Assembly (NCBI GenBank): GCA_023248355.1
Contig: JAHFES010000011.1
Span: forward strand, 1 to 39,879
Direction: 5' to 3'
From: Nitrospiraceae bacterium
Lineage (GTDB): Bacteria; Nitrospirota; Nitrospiria; Nitrospirales; Nitrospiraceae
DNA length: 39,879 nucleotides
Shown here: one piece after another, positions 32,412-39,879 of the stretch
Layout: the number at the start of each line of letters is the position of its first letter
Position numbering within the stretch: the first letter of the stretch is position 1
Notes under the pieces: model-generated
What the model saw: the letters and a program-made list of their open reading frames with translations, nothing else
Told to the model about the DNA's origin: nothing
The model's database searches: none
Made by a program: the position numbers and the translations under genes

Positions 32412-33889
32412 CGCTCCGGTCTCAATTGGGGGAAGAGGACCACGTCGCGGATGGAGGCCTGGTTGGTGAAGAGCATGATCAGTCGATCGATGCCGATCCC
32501 TTCGCCCGCCGTCGGCGGCATCCCGTATTCAAGCGCCCGCAGGAAGTCTTCATCCACGAGATGGGCTTCTTCATCGCCGGCTTCCCGCTGGGCCGCCTGA
32601 CCTTCGAATCGCTCGCGTTGATCTAAAGGGTCGTTCAACTCGGAAAAGGCGTTGGCGATTTCCCGTCCTGCGATGTAGAGCTCGAACCGATCTGTGAGTG
32701 CAGGATTGGAGTCTTTCCGGCGAGCGAGCGGCGAAATCTCAATCGGGTAGTCCGTAATGAACGTCGGCTGATGCAAGTTGGGTTCGACCGTTTCTTCGAA
32801 GATCGCATTGACGATATTGAACAGCGACGCGTTCGGGTCAACCGGGACGTTCAACTGTTTAGCCGCGGCCAGCGCCTTGTCTCTATCTTGAATCACGGAT
32901 GGATCGAGCTTGTTCACCTCCAGGATCGACTGGTGGTACGACCAGCGCCGCCACGGAGGCGTGAGCGTGATCTCTTTGCCCTGATATTCAATCACCGTCT
33001 TGCCGAGTATCTGTTGGGCGAGGGAGGACACCATCTGTTCGGTGAGGACGATCAGATCGTGGTAATCAGCGAAAGAGACATAGAACTCCAGCATCGTGAA
33101 TTCGGGATTGTGGATGGTGGAGATGCCCTCGTTCCGAAAGTTCCGGTTGATCTCGAACACCCGTGGAAATCCGCCGACGATCAAGCGCTTCAAGTAGAGC
33201 TCCGGTGCGATCCGGAGATACAGATCGACGCCGAGCGCGTTGTGGTGCGTGACAAAGGGCTTGGCCGTGGCGCCACCGGGTATCGGATGCATCATCGGGG
33301 TCTCGACTTCCAGAAAATTCCGCTCGATGAGAAAGGCCCGAATGCCGGCGATGATCCGGCTCCTGGTCGCGAAGATCTGATGAACTTCGGGATTGGCGAT
33401 GAGATCGACATACCGTTGACGATAGCGGGTTTCCACATCCGTCAGCCCGTGCCATTTTTCGGGGAGGGGACGGAGTGCCTTGCTGAGAAACGTCAGTTCG
33501 TGGACCTCGACCGTGAACTCGTTGGTCTTCGTACGGAACAACATACCGGTGACGCCGATCCAGTCGCCCAGGTCCAGCTGCTCGCACACCTTGTAGGCCT
33601 GTTCGGAGAGAAGATCTTTTTTGAGATAGACTTGGAGGCGATTGGACCCGTCTTGCAGCACGGCAAAGCCGGCCTTGCCGAAACGGCGAAGGGCGACCAC
33701 GCGGCCTGCGACCGTGCAGGAGATCTTTTCTTGCTCCAAGACCTCTTTCGTTTTTTCGCTGTGCAGTGTGATAAGCTCCCCCGCCCGATCTTTGACTTCG
33801 AAGCGAGTACCGTAGGGCGCCACGCCGGCTTCGCGGAGTTGGTCGAGCTTCTTGATTCGTTGCTGACGTTGTTCGTTCAGTTCATCCAT
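32408..33889 (-). CDS. lysS: Lysyl-tRNA synthetase, class II
   Basis: LysS charges tRNA-Lys. The 493-residue protein has an N-terminal OB anticodon-binding domain (about 50-150, VAGRVVALRRFGKAGFAVLQDGSNRLQVYLKK). The class II core has motif 2 (FEINRNFRNEGISTIHNPEFTMLEFY) and motif 3 (GIGIDRLIMLF). It overlaps the permease gene by four bases and follows prfB. The 63-base spacer to prfB contains GTGA-type heptads that, read in the gene's direction, end GCATCACGG seven bases before the ATG, as at trpG. No Shine-Dalgarno sequence is seen. Confidence 0.95.
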   Translation of the reverse strand: MDELNEQRQQRIKKLDQLREAGVAPYGTRFEVKDRAGELITLHSEKTKEVLEQEKISCTVAGRVVALRRFGKAGFAVLQDGSNRLQVYLKKDLLSEQAYKVCEQLDLGDWIGVTGMLFRTKTNEFTVEVHELTFLSKALRPLPEKWHGLTDVETRYRQRYVDLIANPEVHQIFATRSRIIAGIRAFLIERNFLEVETPMMHPIPGGATAKPFVTHHNALGVDLYLRIAPELYLKRLIVGGFPRVFEINRNFRNEGISTIHNPEFTMLEFYVSFADYHDLIVLTEQMVSSLAQQILGKTVIEYQGKEITLTPPWRRWSYHQSILEVNKLDPSVIQDRDKALAAAKQLNVPVDPNASLFNIVNAIFEETVEPNLHQPTFITDYPIEISPLARRKDSNPALTDRFELYIAGREIANAFSELNDPLDQRERFEGQAAQREAGDEEAHLVDEDFLRALEYGMPPTAGEGIGIDRLIMLFTNQASIRDVVLFPQLRPER

Positions 33890-33898
33890 AGAAAGACC

Positions 33899-33994
33899 GT
33901 GATGCGTGATGGGTGACGTGTGATGTATGTGAGGTGCAATGATGCATGACTCTTAGAGATCATCGTCAGGTTTGCTGACGGGTGACAGCTGATC
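33899..33994. repeat. Heptad units between and within the end of prfB and lysS
   Basis: Plus-strand units GTGATGC GTGATGG GTGACGT GTGATGT (33899-33926) lie in the spacer before lysS. A second group, GCTGACG GGTGACA GCTGATC (33974-33994), lies inside the 3' end of prfB and encodes the DQLSPVS segment of its tail. Both unit types found elsewhere in the window occur here together. No matching opposite arm was found, so this locus is one-armed or decayed. Confidence 0.65.
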
Positions 33995-35099
33995 GCTTCC
34001 TTTTGTGAGCTTCTTTTTTAAATAGGCTTCGATAAATCCGTCGATGTCGCCGTCCATGACGGACGACACATTGCCGCTCTCATAGGCCGTCCGGTGATCC
34101 TTCACCATCTGATAGGGCTGGAACACGTAGGAGCGGATCTGGCTGCCCCATGAGATGTCTTTCTTCTCGCCCACGATCGCATTGAACTCCGCTTCTTTTT
34201 TCTTCTGTTCGAGTTCGAAAAGGCGGGCTTTCAAGATCTTCATTGCGCCATTGCGGTTTTGAAGCTGCGACCGTTCATTCTGGCATTGCGCGACAATCCC
34301 GGTCGGCAGGTGGGTCATGCGGATCGCGGTTTCCACCTTGTTGACATTCTGGCCACCGGCGCCGCCCGCACGGAAGGTATCAATTCTGAGATCCTTGTCC
34401 TCAATCACCACATCGATGTCCTCGCTCAGTTCCGGATAGACGAACACCGAGGCGAACGACGTGTGGCGCCGCTTGTTGGCATCGAACGGGGAAATGCGCA
34501 CCAGGCGGTGGACTCCCGCTTCCGCCTTCAAGTAGCCATAGGCGTAGGGACCGATGATCGACAGGGTGACGCTTTTGATGCCGGCTTCGTCGCCGGCGAG
34601 AAGATCCAACGTGTCGACCTTGAATTTCTTGCGCTCCGCCCAGCGGACATACATGCGAAGGAGCATCTGCGCCCAGTCTTGCGATTCCGTCCCGCCAGCG
34701 CCTGGATGAATGGCCATAATGGCATTGTTCTGATCGAGCTCGCCCGAGAGCAACAGTTCCACGCGCAGGGTTGCCAGGCGCGGCTCCAACTGATCCAGCT
34801 CGGTTGTGAGTTCCTTTTCGAGCCCGGCGTCGCCGCTCTCGTGAGCCAGCTCCAGCAGGGTGTCCAAATCACTCAACTTCATTTCGATTTCACGCCACTG
34901 TTGAAGCTCGCGCTCGATCGTCGATTTTTTCCGGCTGACTGCTGCGGCCGTGCGAGCGTCGTTCCAAAAATCCGGCTGCCCCATCTGGGCTTCAAGTTCT
35001 TGCAGATCGGCGGTCATGCGGGCGAGGTCAAAGATGCCCCCGTAACTCAGCGATGTGTCCTCCCACGACGCGGACGCGAACTTGTACCTCATCCAACAT
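33953..35099 (-). CDS. prfB: Peptide chain release factor 2 with programmed +1 frameshift
   Basis: RF2 ends translation at UGA and UAA. The true start is ATG 35099, after AAGGA, giving 23 codons ([23 protein letters not shown]) that run into an in-frame TGA. A +1 slip at CTT TGA C continues in the long frame shown in the ORF track, which starts spuriously at 35092. The full product is about 381 residues. The UGA-recognition SPF tripeptide lies in [15 protein letters not shown] and the GGQ peptide-release motif in [12 protein letters not shown]. The C-terminus has a tail of about 17 residues ([17 protein letters not shown]) beyond the usual RF2 end near [11 protein letters not shown], apparently encoded by heptad repeat DNA. 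Confidence 0.95.
35027..35042 (-). promoter_or_regulatory. RF2 programmed frameshift site
   Basis: On the coding strand the sequence is CGGGGG CAT CTT TGA C. The internal Shine-Dalgarno-like CGGGGG is three bases before the slippery CTT, and the zero-frame codon is the UGA stop. This is the same arrangement as E. coli prfB (AGGGGG TAT CTT TGA C). Low RF2 slows termination at UGA and favours the slip, so RF2 controls its own level. Confidence 0.93.
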
Positions 35100-35117
35100 G
35101 GACGGATCCTTCTCCCG

Positions 35118-36740
35118 TTATGCGGGCGTGATAGCGGTTGTGCCGGGGACGGGTTCCTTCGTGCGGAACGAGCCGAACAGGCACAAAAGCGCGCAGATTA
35201 TAACACAGCCGTATGCAAACACATCGCCGTAGTGGCTGTAAAAGGTGTGGGGCTGCCACACCGGGATCGTGGCCTGCAGCGCCTGCTCCTTGAAGAGCGG
35301 CGAGGCGTGCATGATACGGCCGAAGGGATCGACGAAGCCGGAAATCCCGGTGTTCGCAGCGCGCGCAAAGGCCAGATGATTTTCCACCGAGCGAAAGACC
35401 ACCATGGCGAAGTGCTGTGCAGGGGCCGATGAAGGGCCGAACCAGCCATCGTTCGTAATCGCTACCAGAAACTCCGCTCCATTGGCTGCGAACTGGCGGA
35501 CCAGGTCCGGGAAGATCACCTCGTAGCAAATGGCCACGCCGAACTTCACCGGTCGGGGCATGCCCGGATGGCCGCTGCTCCTCGCCTTGGGCGTGAACGA
35601 CAGAATCGTCGGACCGGGTCCTGCTTCAAAATCGCCGATCCCTTCGACGAGCTTGTCCAAGAAGAACAGGAGAGAGGTTTTTAAGGGAATGTATTCCCCG
35701 AACGGGACGAGATGCTGTTTGTCGTAGCGGCCGAGCACTATTCCATCGGTTCCCAGCAGATAGGCACTGTTCAAGAGATAGGGGCGGCGATCCGGATAAA
35801 ACCGCAGGGCAGGGCTCCCGAGGAGAATCGGCGCTTTCGCGCGCTCCGCCCAGGCGATCAACTGGAGCTGGTAGTCTTTCTCTCGCTCCAGGATGAACGG
35901 CGTCGCGGCTTCCGGCCAGACCACCAGATCGGTACTGGTCCCCAGCTGGCCTGTCAGCCGGTCGAACCGCTGCATCGTCTCGTCGCGATACGCGAGGTCC
36001 CACTTCACCGCCTGATCGATGTTGGGTTGCACCACACCCACGGTAATGGAAGTCTTCGGGAATGTCAGTCTCTCGCCAGTCAGCACCGACGTGCTGTAGA
36101 GCCACGCAAGCACCATGAGCATCGCCGTCGTGGTGACCAATTCCCAGGGGAGCTTGGCCGGGCGGAATCCACGGAAGAAGGGCATGAGCCACACCATCAA
36201 TTCCGCGAGTGCCAGATTGACGAGCACAATCAGGAACGAGACCCCATAGACGCCTGTGTGGTCCGCAATCTGAATCAGATCCAGCTCGCGGTATTGCGAA
36301 TACCCCAGGAGGCACCAGGGGAGGCCTGAGAGGAAATAGGTCCGGAGCAGCTCTAACGAAACCCAGAAGCAGGGTGCAAAGAAAATCCCGTATCTCGGGA
36401 TGAATTCGCGTAACCAGACGACAGACACACAGTACAGCCCGACGTACACACCAAGGTAGGCGGTGAGTAACAGCAGAATCGCATAGCTAATGGGGAGGGG
36501 GACCTTCCCATAGGTCGTCATAGCCGTGACTACCCAGGCCATGATGCCGGTGAATCCAATGAGGCCGGTCAGGCAGCCGATCCAAAACGCGCGGCGTCTC
36601 GTACAGTGGTCGAGCGCGAGGTGAAGAGGGATGAGGGCAACCCAGGCAAGCAACCCCAGATCAAACTTGGGGAAACAGAGGGGCAACAACAGCCCGCTCG
36701 CGCAGGCAAGGAGTATCTGGCGCGAACGAACTCGATCCAT
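35118..36740 (-). CDS. lnt: Apolipoprotein N-acyltransferase
   Basis: Lnt adds the third acyl chain to lipoproteins in the inner membrane, which in classical Gram-negatives is needed for sorting by LolCDE. The 540-residue protein has about six N-terminal membrane helices, a nitrilase-fold periplasmic domain (about 230-490) and a last helix ([20 protein letters not shown]). The catalytic triad is visible: E277 ([10 protein letters not shown]), K341 ([11 protein letters not shown]) and C405 ([11 protein letters not shown]). A GAGG lies before the ATG. It is 18 bases upstream of prfB and heads a lnt-prfB-lysS-lolC-lolD run. Confidence 0.94.
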   Translation of the reverse strand: MDRVRSRQILLACASGLLLPLCFPKFDLGLLAWVALIPLHLALDHCTRRRAFWIGCLTGLIGFTGIMAWVVTAMTTYGKVPLPISYAILLLLTAYLGVYVGLYCVSVVWLREFIPRYGIFFAPCFWVSLELLRTYFLSGLPWCLLGYSQYRELDLIQIADHTGVYGVSFLIVLVNLALAELMVWLMPFFRGFRPAKLPWELVTTTAMLMVLAWLYSTSVLTGERLTFPKTSITVGVVQPNIDQAVKWDLAYRDETMQRFDRLTGQLGTSTDLVVWPEAATPFILEREKDYQLQLIAWAERAKAPILLGSPALRFYPDRRPYLLNSAYLLGTDGIVLGRYDKQHLVPFGEYIPLKTSLLFFLDKLVEGIGDFEAGPGPTILSFTPKARSSGHPGMPRPVKFGVAICYEVIFPDLVRQFAANGAEFLVAITNDGWFGPSSAPAQHFAMVVFRSVENHLAFARAANTGISGFVDPFGRIMHASPLFKEQALQATIPVWQPHTFYSHYGDVFAYGCVIICALLCLFGSFRTKEPVPGTTAITPA

Positions 36741-36851
36741 TGCCTCGTACCATAGCGAAAGACCCCACGTCTTTCAAGCGAACACTTGAAGAATCAGAGA
36801 CTTGAGTTGCCAGGTGCGTGCTTTTCCATCCTGAAACAGGTATTCTGCAAT

Positions 36852-37184
36852 ATGATGGAACGCCGTCAGCACCGTCGGGTTCCGGCGCAAGTCAAAGGTC
36901 TACTCCGGGCGAATGCCCACGAAGTTGAGGGGGAAACCGTCGATCTCTCACTCGGTGGCGCCAAGTTCGAGAGCAGCTTGGCTGTCCAGCCGGGCAGGCT
37001 GATTACCGTGAAGCTCATCATCCCGGGCGTCCAAGAGCCGGTGTATATCGAGCAGGCCCAGGTCCAGTGGATTCATGACCAGACCTTCGGGGTCAGGTTC
37101 TTGGAGATTCGGCAGCAGGAATTGGATGAATTGGAACAATTGATCGAGGAATGTATCGCCCTCGACGAAAGCGAAGATGCATGA
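36852..37184 (+). CDS. PilZ domain protein
   Basis: This is a single-domain PilZ protein of about 110 residues. The ATG ATG at 36852 is preferred over the track's TTG (36786) because MMERRQHRRVPAQVKG puts the arginine motif (RRQHRR) at the N-terminus, as in the two PilZ proteins at the other end of the window. DLSLGGAKF is the D/NxSxxG motif. The closing strand is VQWIHDQTFGVRFL, followed by an acidic helix. Its stop overlaps a small ORF in ATGA. Confidence 0.82.
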   Translation: MMERRQHRRVPAQVKGLLRANAHEVEGETVDLSLGGAKFESSLAVQPGRLITVKLIIPGVQEPVYIEQAQVQWIHDQTFGVRFLEIRQQELDELEQLIEECIALDESEDA

Positions 37185-37396
37185 AGCTCTGTACCACCCA
37201 ACCTCAGCCGCACCTCGACGATCCCCGCGCCTGGATCGGCGGTGAAGCCACCATCGGCTCGCAGGCTGGCCGGCATATCCGGCGGCAAGCGGGGAATACC
37301 AGGCACCTCCTCAGCGCCATCCTCGGACTCACCTTCCTCGGCGGCCTCGCCTTAGGCGGCGCTATCAGCCGGCTCTGTGGAGCCAAAGCAAAGTAG
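37181..37396 (+). CDS. Small protein with C-terminal membrane segment
   Basis: This possible 71-residue product begins MKLCTTQPQPHLDDPRAW and ends with one hydrophobic segment (LLSAILGLTFLGGLALGGAI) and a short basic tail. Its ATG overlaps the stop of the PilZ gene (ATGA), which suggests translational coupling. No family is recognised and the ribosome binding site is weak, so it may not be a real gene. Confidence 0.42.
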   Translation: MKLCTTQPQPHLDDPRAWIGGEATIGSQAGRHIRRQAGNTRHLLSAILGLTFLGGLALGGAISRLCGAKAK

Positions 37397-37413
37397 CTCT
37401 TCTCTATCCGCCA

Positions 37414-37932
37414 TCAATTCTTTGCAGCAGGTTTCTGTTCCGGCTTTTGATGCGCCCACTCGTGTGGGGTCCTCGCGGTGGAGAGATAGGCCTGGCCGAA
37501 ACCGAGCACCAGGTGGGCGTCCTGCAACATCAATTCCCAAAGCGCGAAATCACTAAAGCCGAACATCGTCGCCGCGAGCGGAAACCGCGCCAGGTACTTC
37601 TCCTTGACCTCGGCATAGTGCGGCGCGTCCGTCATCAGCATCGCCGCCTCACCCTGGAGATTCATTCGCTTCAAGGCCAAGGGATTCTTCTCCGGTCGGT
37701 CGGGTTCAGAAATAAAAAGAGACAGGCGGGGATCAGTCAATAGGTGTTGTGTATGCGACGCCAAGCGGCTGAGATGCAGATAGGCCCGCGTCCAATCTGG
37801 GCCGAACACAAAAGGCACATGCGAGCCAAACGGATGGCTATTCCGCAGCGTCAACAGCACGCCGGTCCGAACACCCTGCGCCAGCGCTGCCCACGCGGCT
37901 TGCACGTCCTGGTGGCTCATGGAATCTGTCAT
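37414..37932 (-). CDS. PNPOx-like (HugZ-type) flavin-binding protein
   Basis: This 172-residue split-barrel protein is of the pyridoxamine 5'-phosphate oxidase-like superfamily. GVLLTLRNSHPFGSHVPFVFGPDWTRAYLHLSRLASHTQHLLTDPRLSLFISEP is the usual FMN-binding barrel opening. MNLQGEAAMLMTD and a helical ending with FALWELMLQDAHLVLGFGQA follow. The latter pattern recalls HugZ-like haem-utilisation proteins, but haem binding is not shown. An ATG four codons in (37920) is an alternative start. It is convergent with the PilZ unit. Confidence 0.8.
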   Translation of the reverse strand: MTDSMSHQDVQAAWAALAQGVRTGVLLTLRNSHPFGSHVPFVFGPDWTRAYLHLSRLASHTQHLLTDPRLSLFISEPDRPEKNPLALKRMNLQGEAAMLMTDAPHYAEVKEKYLARFPLAATMFGFSDFALWELMLQDAHLVLGFGQAYLSTARTPHEWAHQKPEQKPAAKN

Positions 37933-38050
37933 CTCAGGCTCACTCTTTCACGATCTGATTTGGTTCCAACCAGCGGGCACTTCTCGATAATCATTATAGC
38001 GGTCCGAGACCGATAGTTCTTAACGCCCTGGGCCTAATACGAAATAGGCG

Positions 38051-39055
38051 TCACCTGTCGGGTGCCTGCGTTCCAGGTTGGGCGCTGTCTCGCAGGCAGC
38101 AGTGCTTGTATTTCTTTCCACTGCCGCAGGGGCAGGGAGCGTTGCGGCTGATTCGCGGGCGGCGCCGTGGCGCCAGCGTGAGCAGACCACTCGTGTCCTG
38201 GTGGAACATGTCCCGCAGCATGCCGTACAAGACCGGGTCCCGTTGCTTCAAGAGATCGGGCGAAGTGAAGAAATACTCGGCCAACACCGCGAAAAATTCG
38301 TGCTCGTTCGTGTAGGCGTAGGCATTGAAGTGGGCGCGATTCTTCGACGGGCGAGCCAGTTCACGTGCCACATAGCGAATCCACTGCTTAACCGCGGACC
38401 AGGGCACCTCCGGCGGAAGCCCATGCTCGCCCGCTTCCTTCTCGACCAGGTGCGCAAACTCATGCACCCCCACATTCTGCTTGCTGGACTGACGATCGAA
38501 TCCCGCAAGGAGAGCCGGCTTGGAGAGAATCATCACCCCGCTCAGATGATGCAGGCCGACCATGCCGAGAGCGGTCGCCTCGGAGTTGCCATTGCTCTGG
38601 TAGGCATTGTCGAACGAGTCGGGATAGATGAGCACCTCACTCAGTCGATGATATTCCCAGTCGTGGAATCCGAAGATAGGGATCACGGCACTCGCCGCGA
38701 CCAGCACCCGAATCGTGTCATCCACCTCCGTGCGAATGCCCGTAATCCGAACTTCGTCGAGGAATATGTGGATGAGTTGTCTGAAGCGTACCTTCTCAGG
38801 ATCGCTCAACGCCTCGAAGAACGCGACGTGCGTGCGGAGAATCCGCTCCCACTGCTCGGGGAAGGGCTGCGCCAGCACGGCCAATCGCCGGAGACACCGT
38901 CGCCGGACCCACCAGTAAATGAACGGGCTCAGTCCTAGAAGAAACCACAGGGGAGGGGACATCCATCCCCACCATCCCGAAATCACGGCCACCAGAACAG
39001 CCGCGACGATGGCCTCTCTCCGGTTTCGACGATTGGCATCCGGCGTGACGATCAT
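38051..39055 (-). CDS. MtfA-like zinc peptidase with SEC-C tail
   Basis: This 334-residue protein has a hydrophobic N-terminus (about 15-50, probably two membrane passes) and then an MtfA/DUF980-type zinc metallopeptidase domain. H198-EFAH (HExxH) is followed by E251/E253 in NEHEFFAVLAEYFF as likely further ligand and helix; YPDSF and ILSKPALLAGF are typical MtfA segments. The last part is a SEC-C zinc-binding motif (RNAPCPCGSGKKYKHCC, 304-320), as in SecA tails. E. coli MtfA acts on the glucose regulator Mlc, but is soluble and has no SEC-C. The fusion suggests a membrane-bound peptidase with a protein- or ribosome-contacting tail. Confidence 0.85.
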   Translation of the reverse strand: MIVTPDANRRNRREAIVAAVLVAVISGWWGWMSPPLWFLLGLSPFIYWWVRRRCLRRLAVLAQPFPEQWERILRTHVAFFEALSDPEKVRFRQLIHIFLDEVRITGIRTEVDDTIRVLVAASAVIPIFGFHDWEYHRLSEVLIYPDSFDNAYQSNGNSEATALGMVGLHHLSGVMILSKPALLAGFDRQSSKQNVGVHEFAHLVEKEAGEHGLPPEVPWSAVKQWIRYVARELARPSKNRAHFNAYAYTNEHEFFAVLAEYFFTSPDLLKQRDPVLYGMLRDMFHQDTSGLLTLAPRRRPRISRNAPCPCGSGKKYKHCCLRDSAQPGTQAPDR

Positions 39056-39140
39056 CCGCCTGTATTCCCGTGCACGCGCAACTCTTGCAATCTCATCGTG
39101 GCCTCACGTCATCTTCCGCGGCATAAACCGGGAAGGCCGC

Positions 39141-39836
39141 TCACCCGAGCAGTCGGGCAATGCCGAACGCCGCCGTCGCCGCCAAGCCGCCGACCAGTAC
39201 CGTCTGGAGTCCCCCGCGCCAGGGCGGCACCCCGGTGAACCCGCTCTTCACATAGCCGAAGACAAACAGGGCCACCGGCGTCACTGCCACCGAGCACCAG
39301 AGCGCAGTGAAGATGTCGTGGATAAAGATGTAGGGCAGCAGGGGAATGAGCCCGCCGACGACATAGGACAGGGCAATCGTCCACGCGCTGATACGCGCGC
39401 GCGTCGGATCGGGCGCCTCCAGCCCCAACTCAAACCGCATCATGAAATCCACCCACTGCGTCGGGTTGGCCCGGAGCGTCTCGATCAACGGCGCGATCTG
39501 CTCATCGCGCAACCCATAGCCCCGGAAAATCTCGGACACCTCCTCCGCTTCCCGCTCCGGAATGTGCTCCGTCTCCCGCAATTCCCGCATCCGTTCCGAC
39601 GCATAGTGTTCGAGATCCGTCTTCGCCGCGAGATATCCACCCAACCCCATCGCAATCGAGCCGGCCGCAATCTCAGCCAAGCCCGCCGTCACCACCAGAC
39701 TGGAAGACGCCACCGCGCCTGATAGCCCGGCGGCCAGCGCAAAGGGCACCGTCAATCCGTCGGCCATGCCGATCACAATGTCGCGCACCGTCGCCGTCGC
39801 CGTGAAATGCTTTTCAATGTGGGGAGTCAGTGGCAT
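39141..39836 (-). CDS. VIT1/CCC1-family transporter
   Basis: This 231-residue membrane protein of the vacuolar iron transporter family probably moves Fe2+ or Mn2+. DIVIGMADGLTVPFALAAGLSGA is the family's first helix, with the conserved aspartate and glycine. AEIAAGSIAMGLGGYLAAKTDLEHY is helix 2 and its exit. The cytosolic helical domain carries acidic residues (EREAEEVSEIF) that bind metal in plant VIT1. Three further helices follow (ISAWTIALSYVVGGLIPLLPYIF...). AAGGAG lies before the ATG. Confidence 0.88.
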   Translation of the reverse strand: MPLTPHIEKHFTATATVRDIVIGMADGLTVPFALAAGLSGAVASSSLVVTAGLAEIAAGSIAMGLGGYLAAKTDLEHYASERMRELRETEHIPEREAEEVSEIFRGYGLRDEQIAPLIETLRANPTQWVDFMMRFELGLEAPDPTRARISAWTIALSYVVGGLIPLLPYIFIHDIFTALWCSVAVTPVALFVFGYVKSGFTGVPPWRGGLQTVLVGGLAATAAFGIARLLG

Positions 39837-39846
39837 GAGGCGCTCC

Positions 39847-39879
39847 TTAGAAAAAGAGGGTGACCGCCGAGACCGTCGC
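39847..39879 (-). CDS. 3' end of a gene running off the window
   Basis: Ten codons in phase with the window end read ATVSAVTLFF before TAA on the minus strand, ten bases upstream of the VIT gene. Alternating hydrophobic residues and a terminal Phe recall the last strand of an outer membrane beta-barrel. This is too short to be certain that the frame is coding. Confidence 0.25.
   Translation of the reverse strand, partial: ATVSAVTLFF

Noticed and set aside
31110-32600. 496-residue plus-strand ORF
   Set aside because: It lies fully antisense to lolC and the end of lysS, whose products are clear family members. Its sequence has the His/Asp/Arg-rich look of antisense GC-rich DNA.
32771-33916. 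381-residue plus-strand ORF
   Set aside because: Antisense shadow of lysS; no recognisable domain.
34259-35131. 290-residue plus-strand ORF
   Set aside because: Antisense shadow of prfB; no recognisable domain.
38078-39722. Two long plus-strand ORFs (286 and 267 residues)
   Set aside because: Antisense to the MtfA-like and VIT-like genes; composition is that of antisense coding DNA.

Overview
The window looks like chromosomal DNA from a moderately GC-rich, diderm, B12-using bacterium. Gene content (class II cobalamin-dependent ribonucleotide reductase, an Lnt/Lol lipoprotein pathway, many small PilZ proteins, TraF-type outer membrane protein, paired methylthiotransferases) and the intergenic repeat styles fit Nitrospirota, most likely Nitrospira. 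That assignment is inference from memory of the group; no marker gene here proves it. No rRNA, tRNA, CRISPR, phage or insertion sequence was recognised.

Layout. 1-5.3 kb: a Nudix hydrolase, a REP-like palindrome, a RelE/ParE-type toxin-antitoxin pair, two tandem PilZ proteins, a DNA-repair operon (short MutY, MutT, a PolB-like 3'-5' exonuclease), a coiled-coil lipoprotein and a small membrane protein. 5.6-11.1 kb: translationally coupled mtaB-miaB (two tRNA methylthiotransferases), a secreted protein, an AmpG-like MFS permease and two small proteins. 11.2-15.8 kb: nrdJ with an unusually readable control region (two DnaA-box-like sites, a sigma70 promoter and two NrdR-box-like sites), followed by two unknown genes and a terminator. 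16.0-18.7 kb: tandem-ACT protein, RlpA and a CorC/HlyC-type protein. 18.7-20.7 kb: ligA on the minus strand. 20.9-28.5 kb: a LysM lipoprotein followed by a complete trpEGDCFBA operon. 28.5-36.7 kb (minus strand): CsgG/LpoB-like lipoprotein, TraF-like outer membrane protein, lolD, lolC, lysS, prfB (with the programmed +1 frameshift) and lnt, so Lnt and Lol lipoprotein maturation and sorting sit together. 36.8-39.9 kb: third PilZ protein, a flavin-binding PNPOx-like protein, an MtfA-like peptidase fused to SEC-C, and a VIT1/CCC1-type transporter.

The most unusual structure is a family of inverted arrays of 7-bp units in spacers between co-directional genes. At trpE|trpG and trpB|trpA the left arm is built of GTGANNN units and the right arm of NNNTCAC units, about four per arm. 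A related one-armed array precedes lysS, and a sister array with a GCTGANN unit lies between lolC and lolD. The arrays end only a few bases before the next start codon. They appear to have altered protein ends: TrpA gains an N-terminal leader encoded by the repeat, and the PrfB tail is encoded by similar units. Other items worth a check are a probable ATC start codon in the TraF-like gene, a MutY without its C-terminal domain placed beside MutT, and the composite nrdJ control region.
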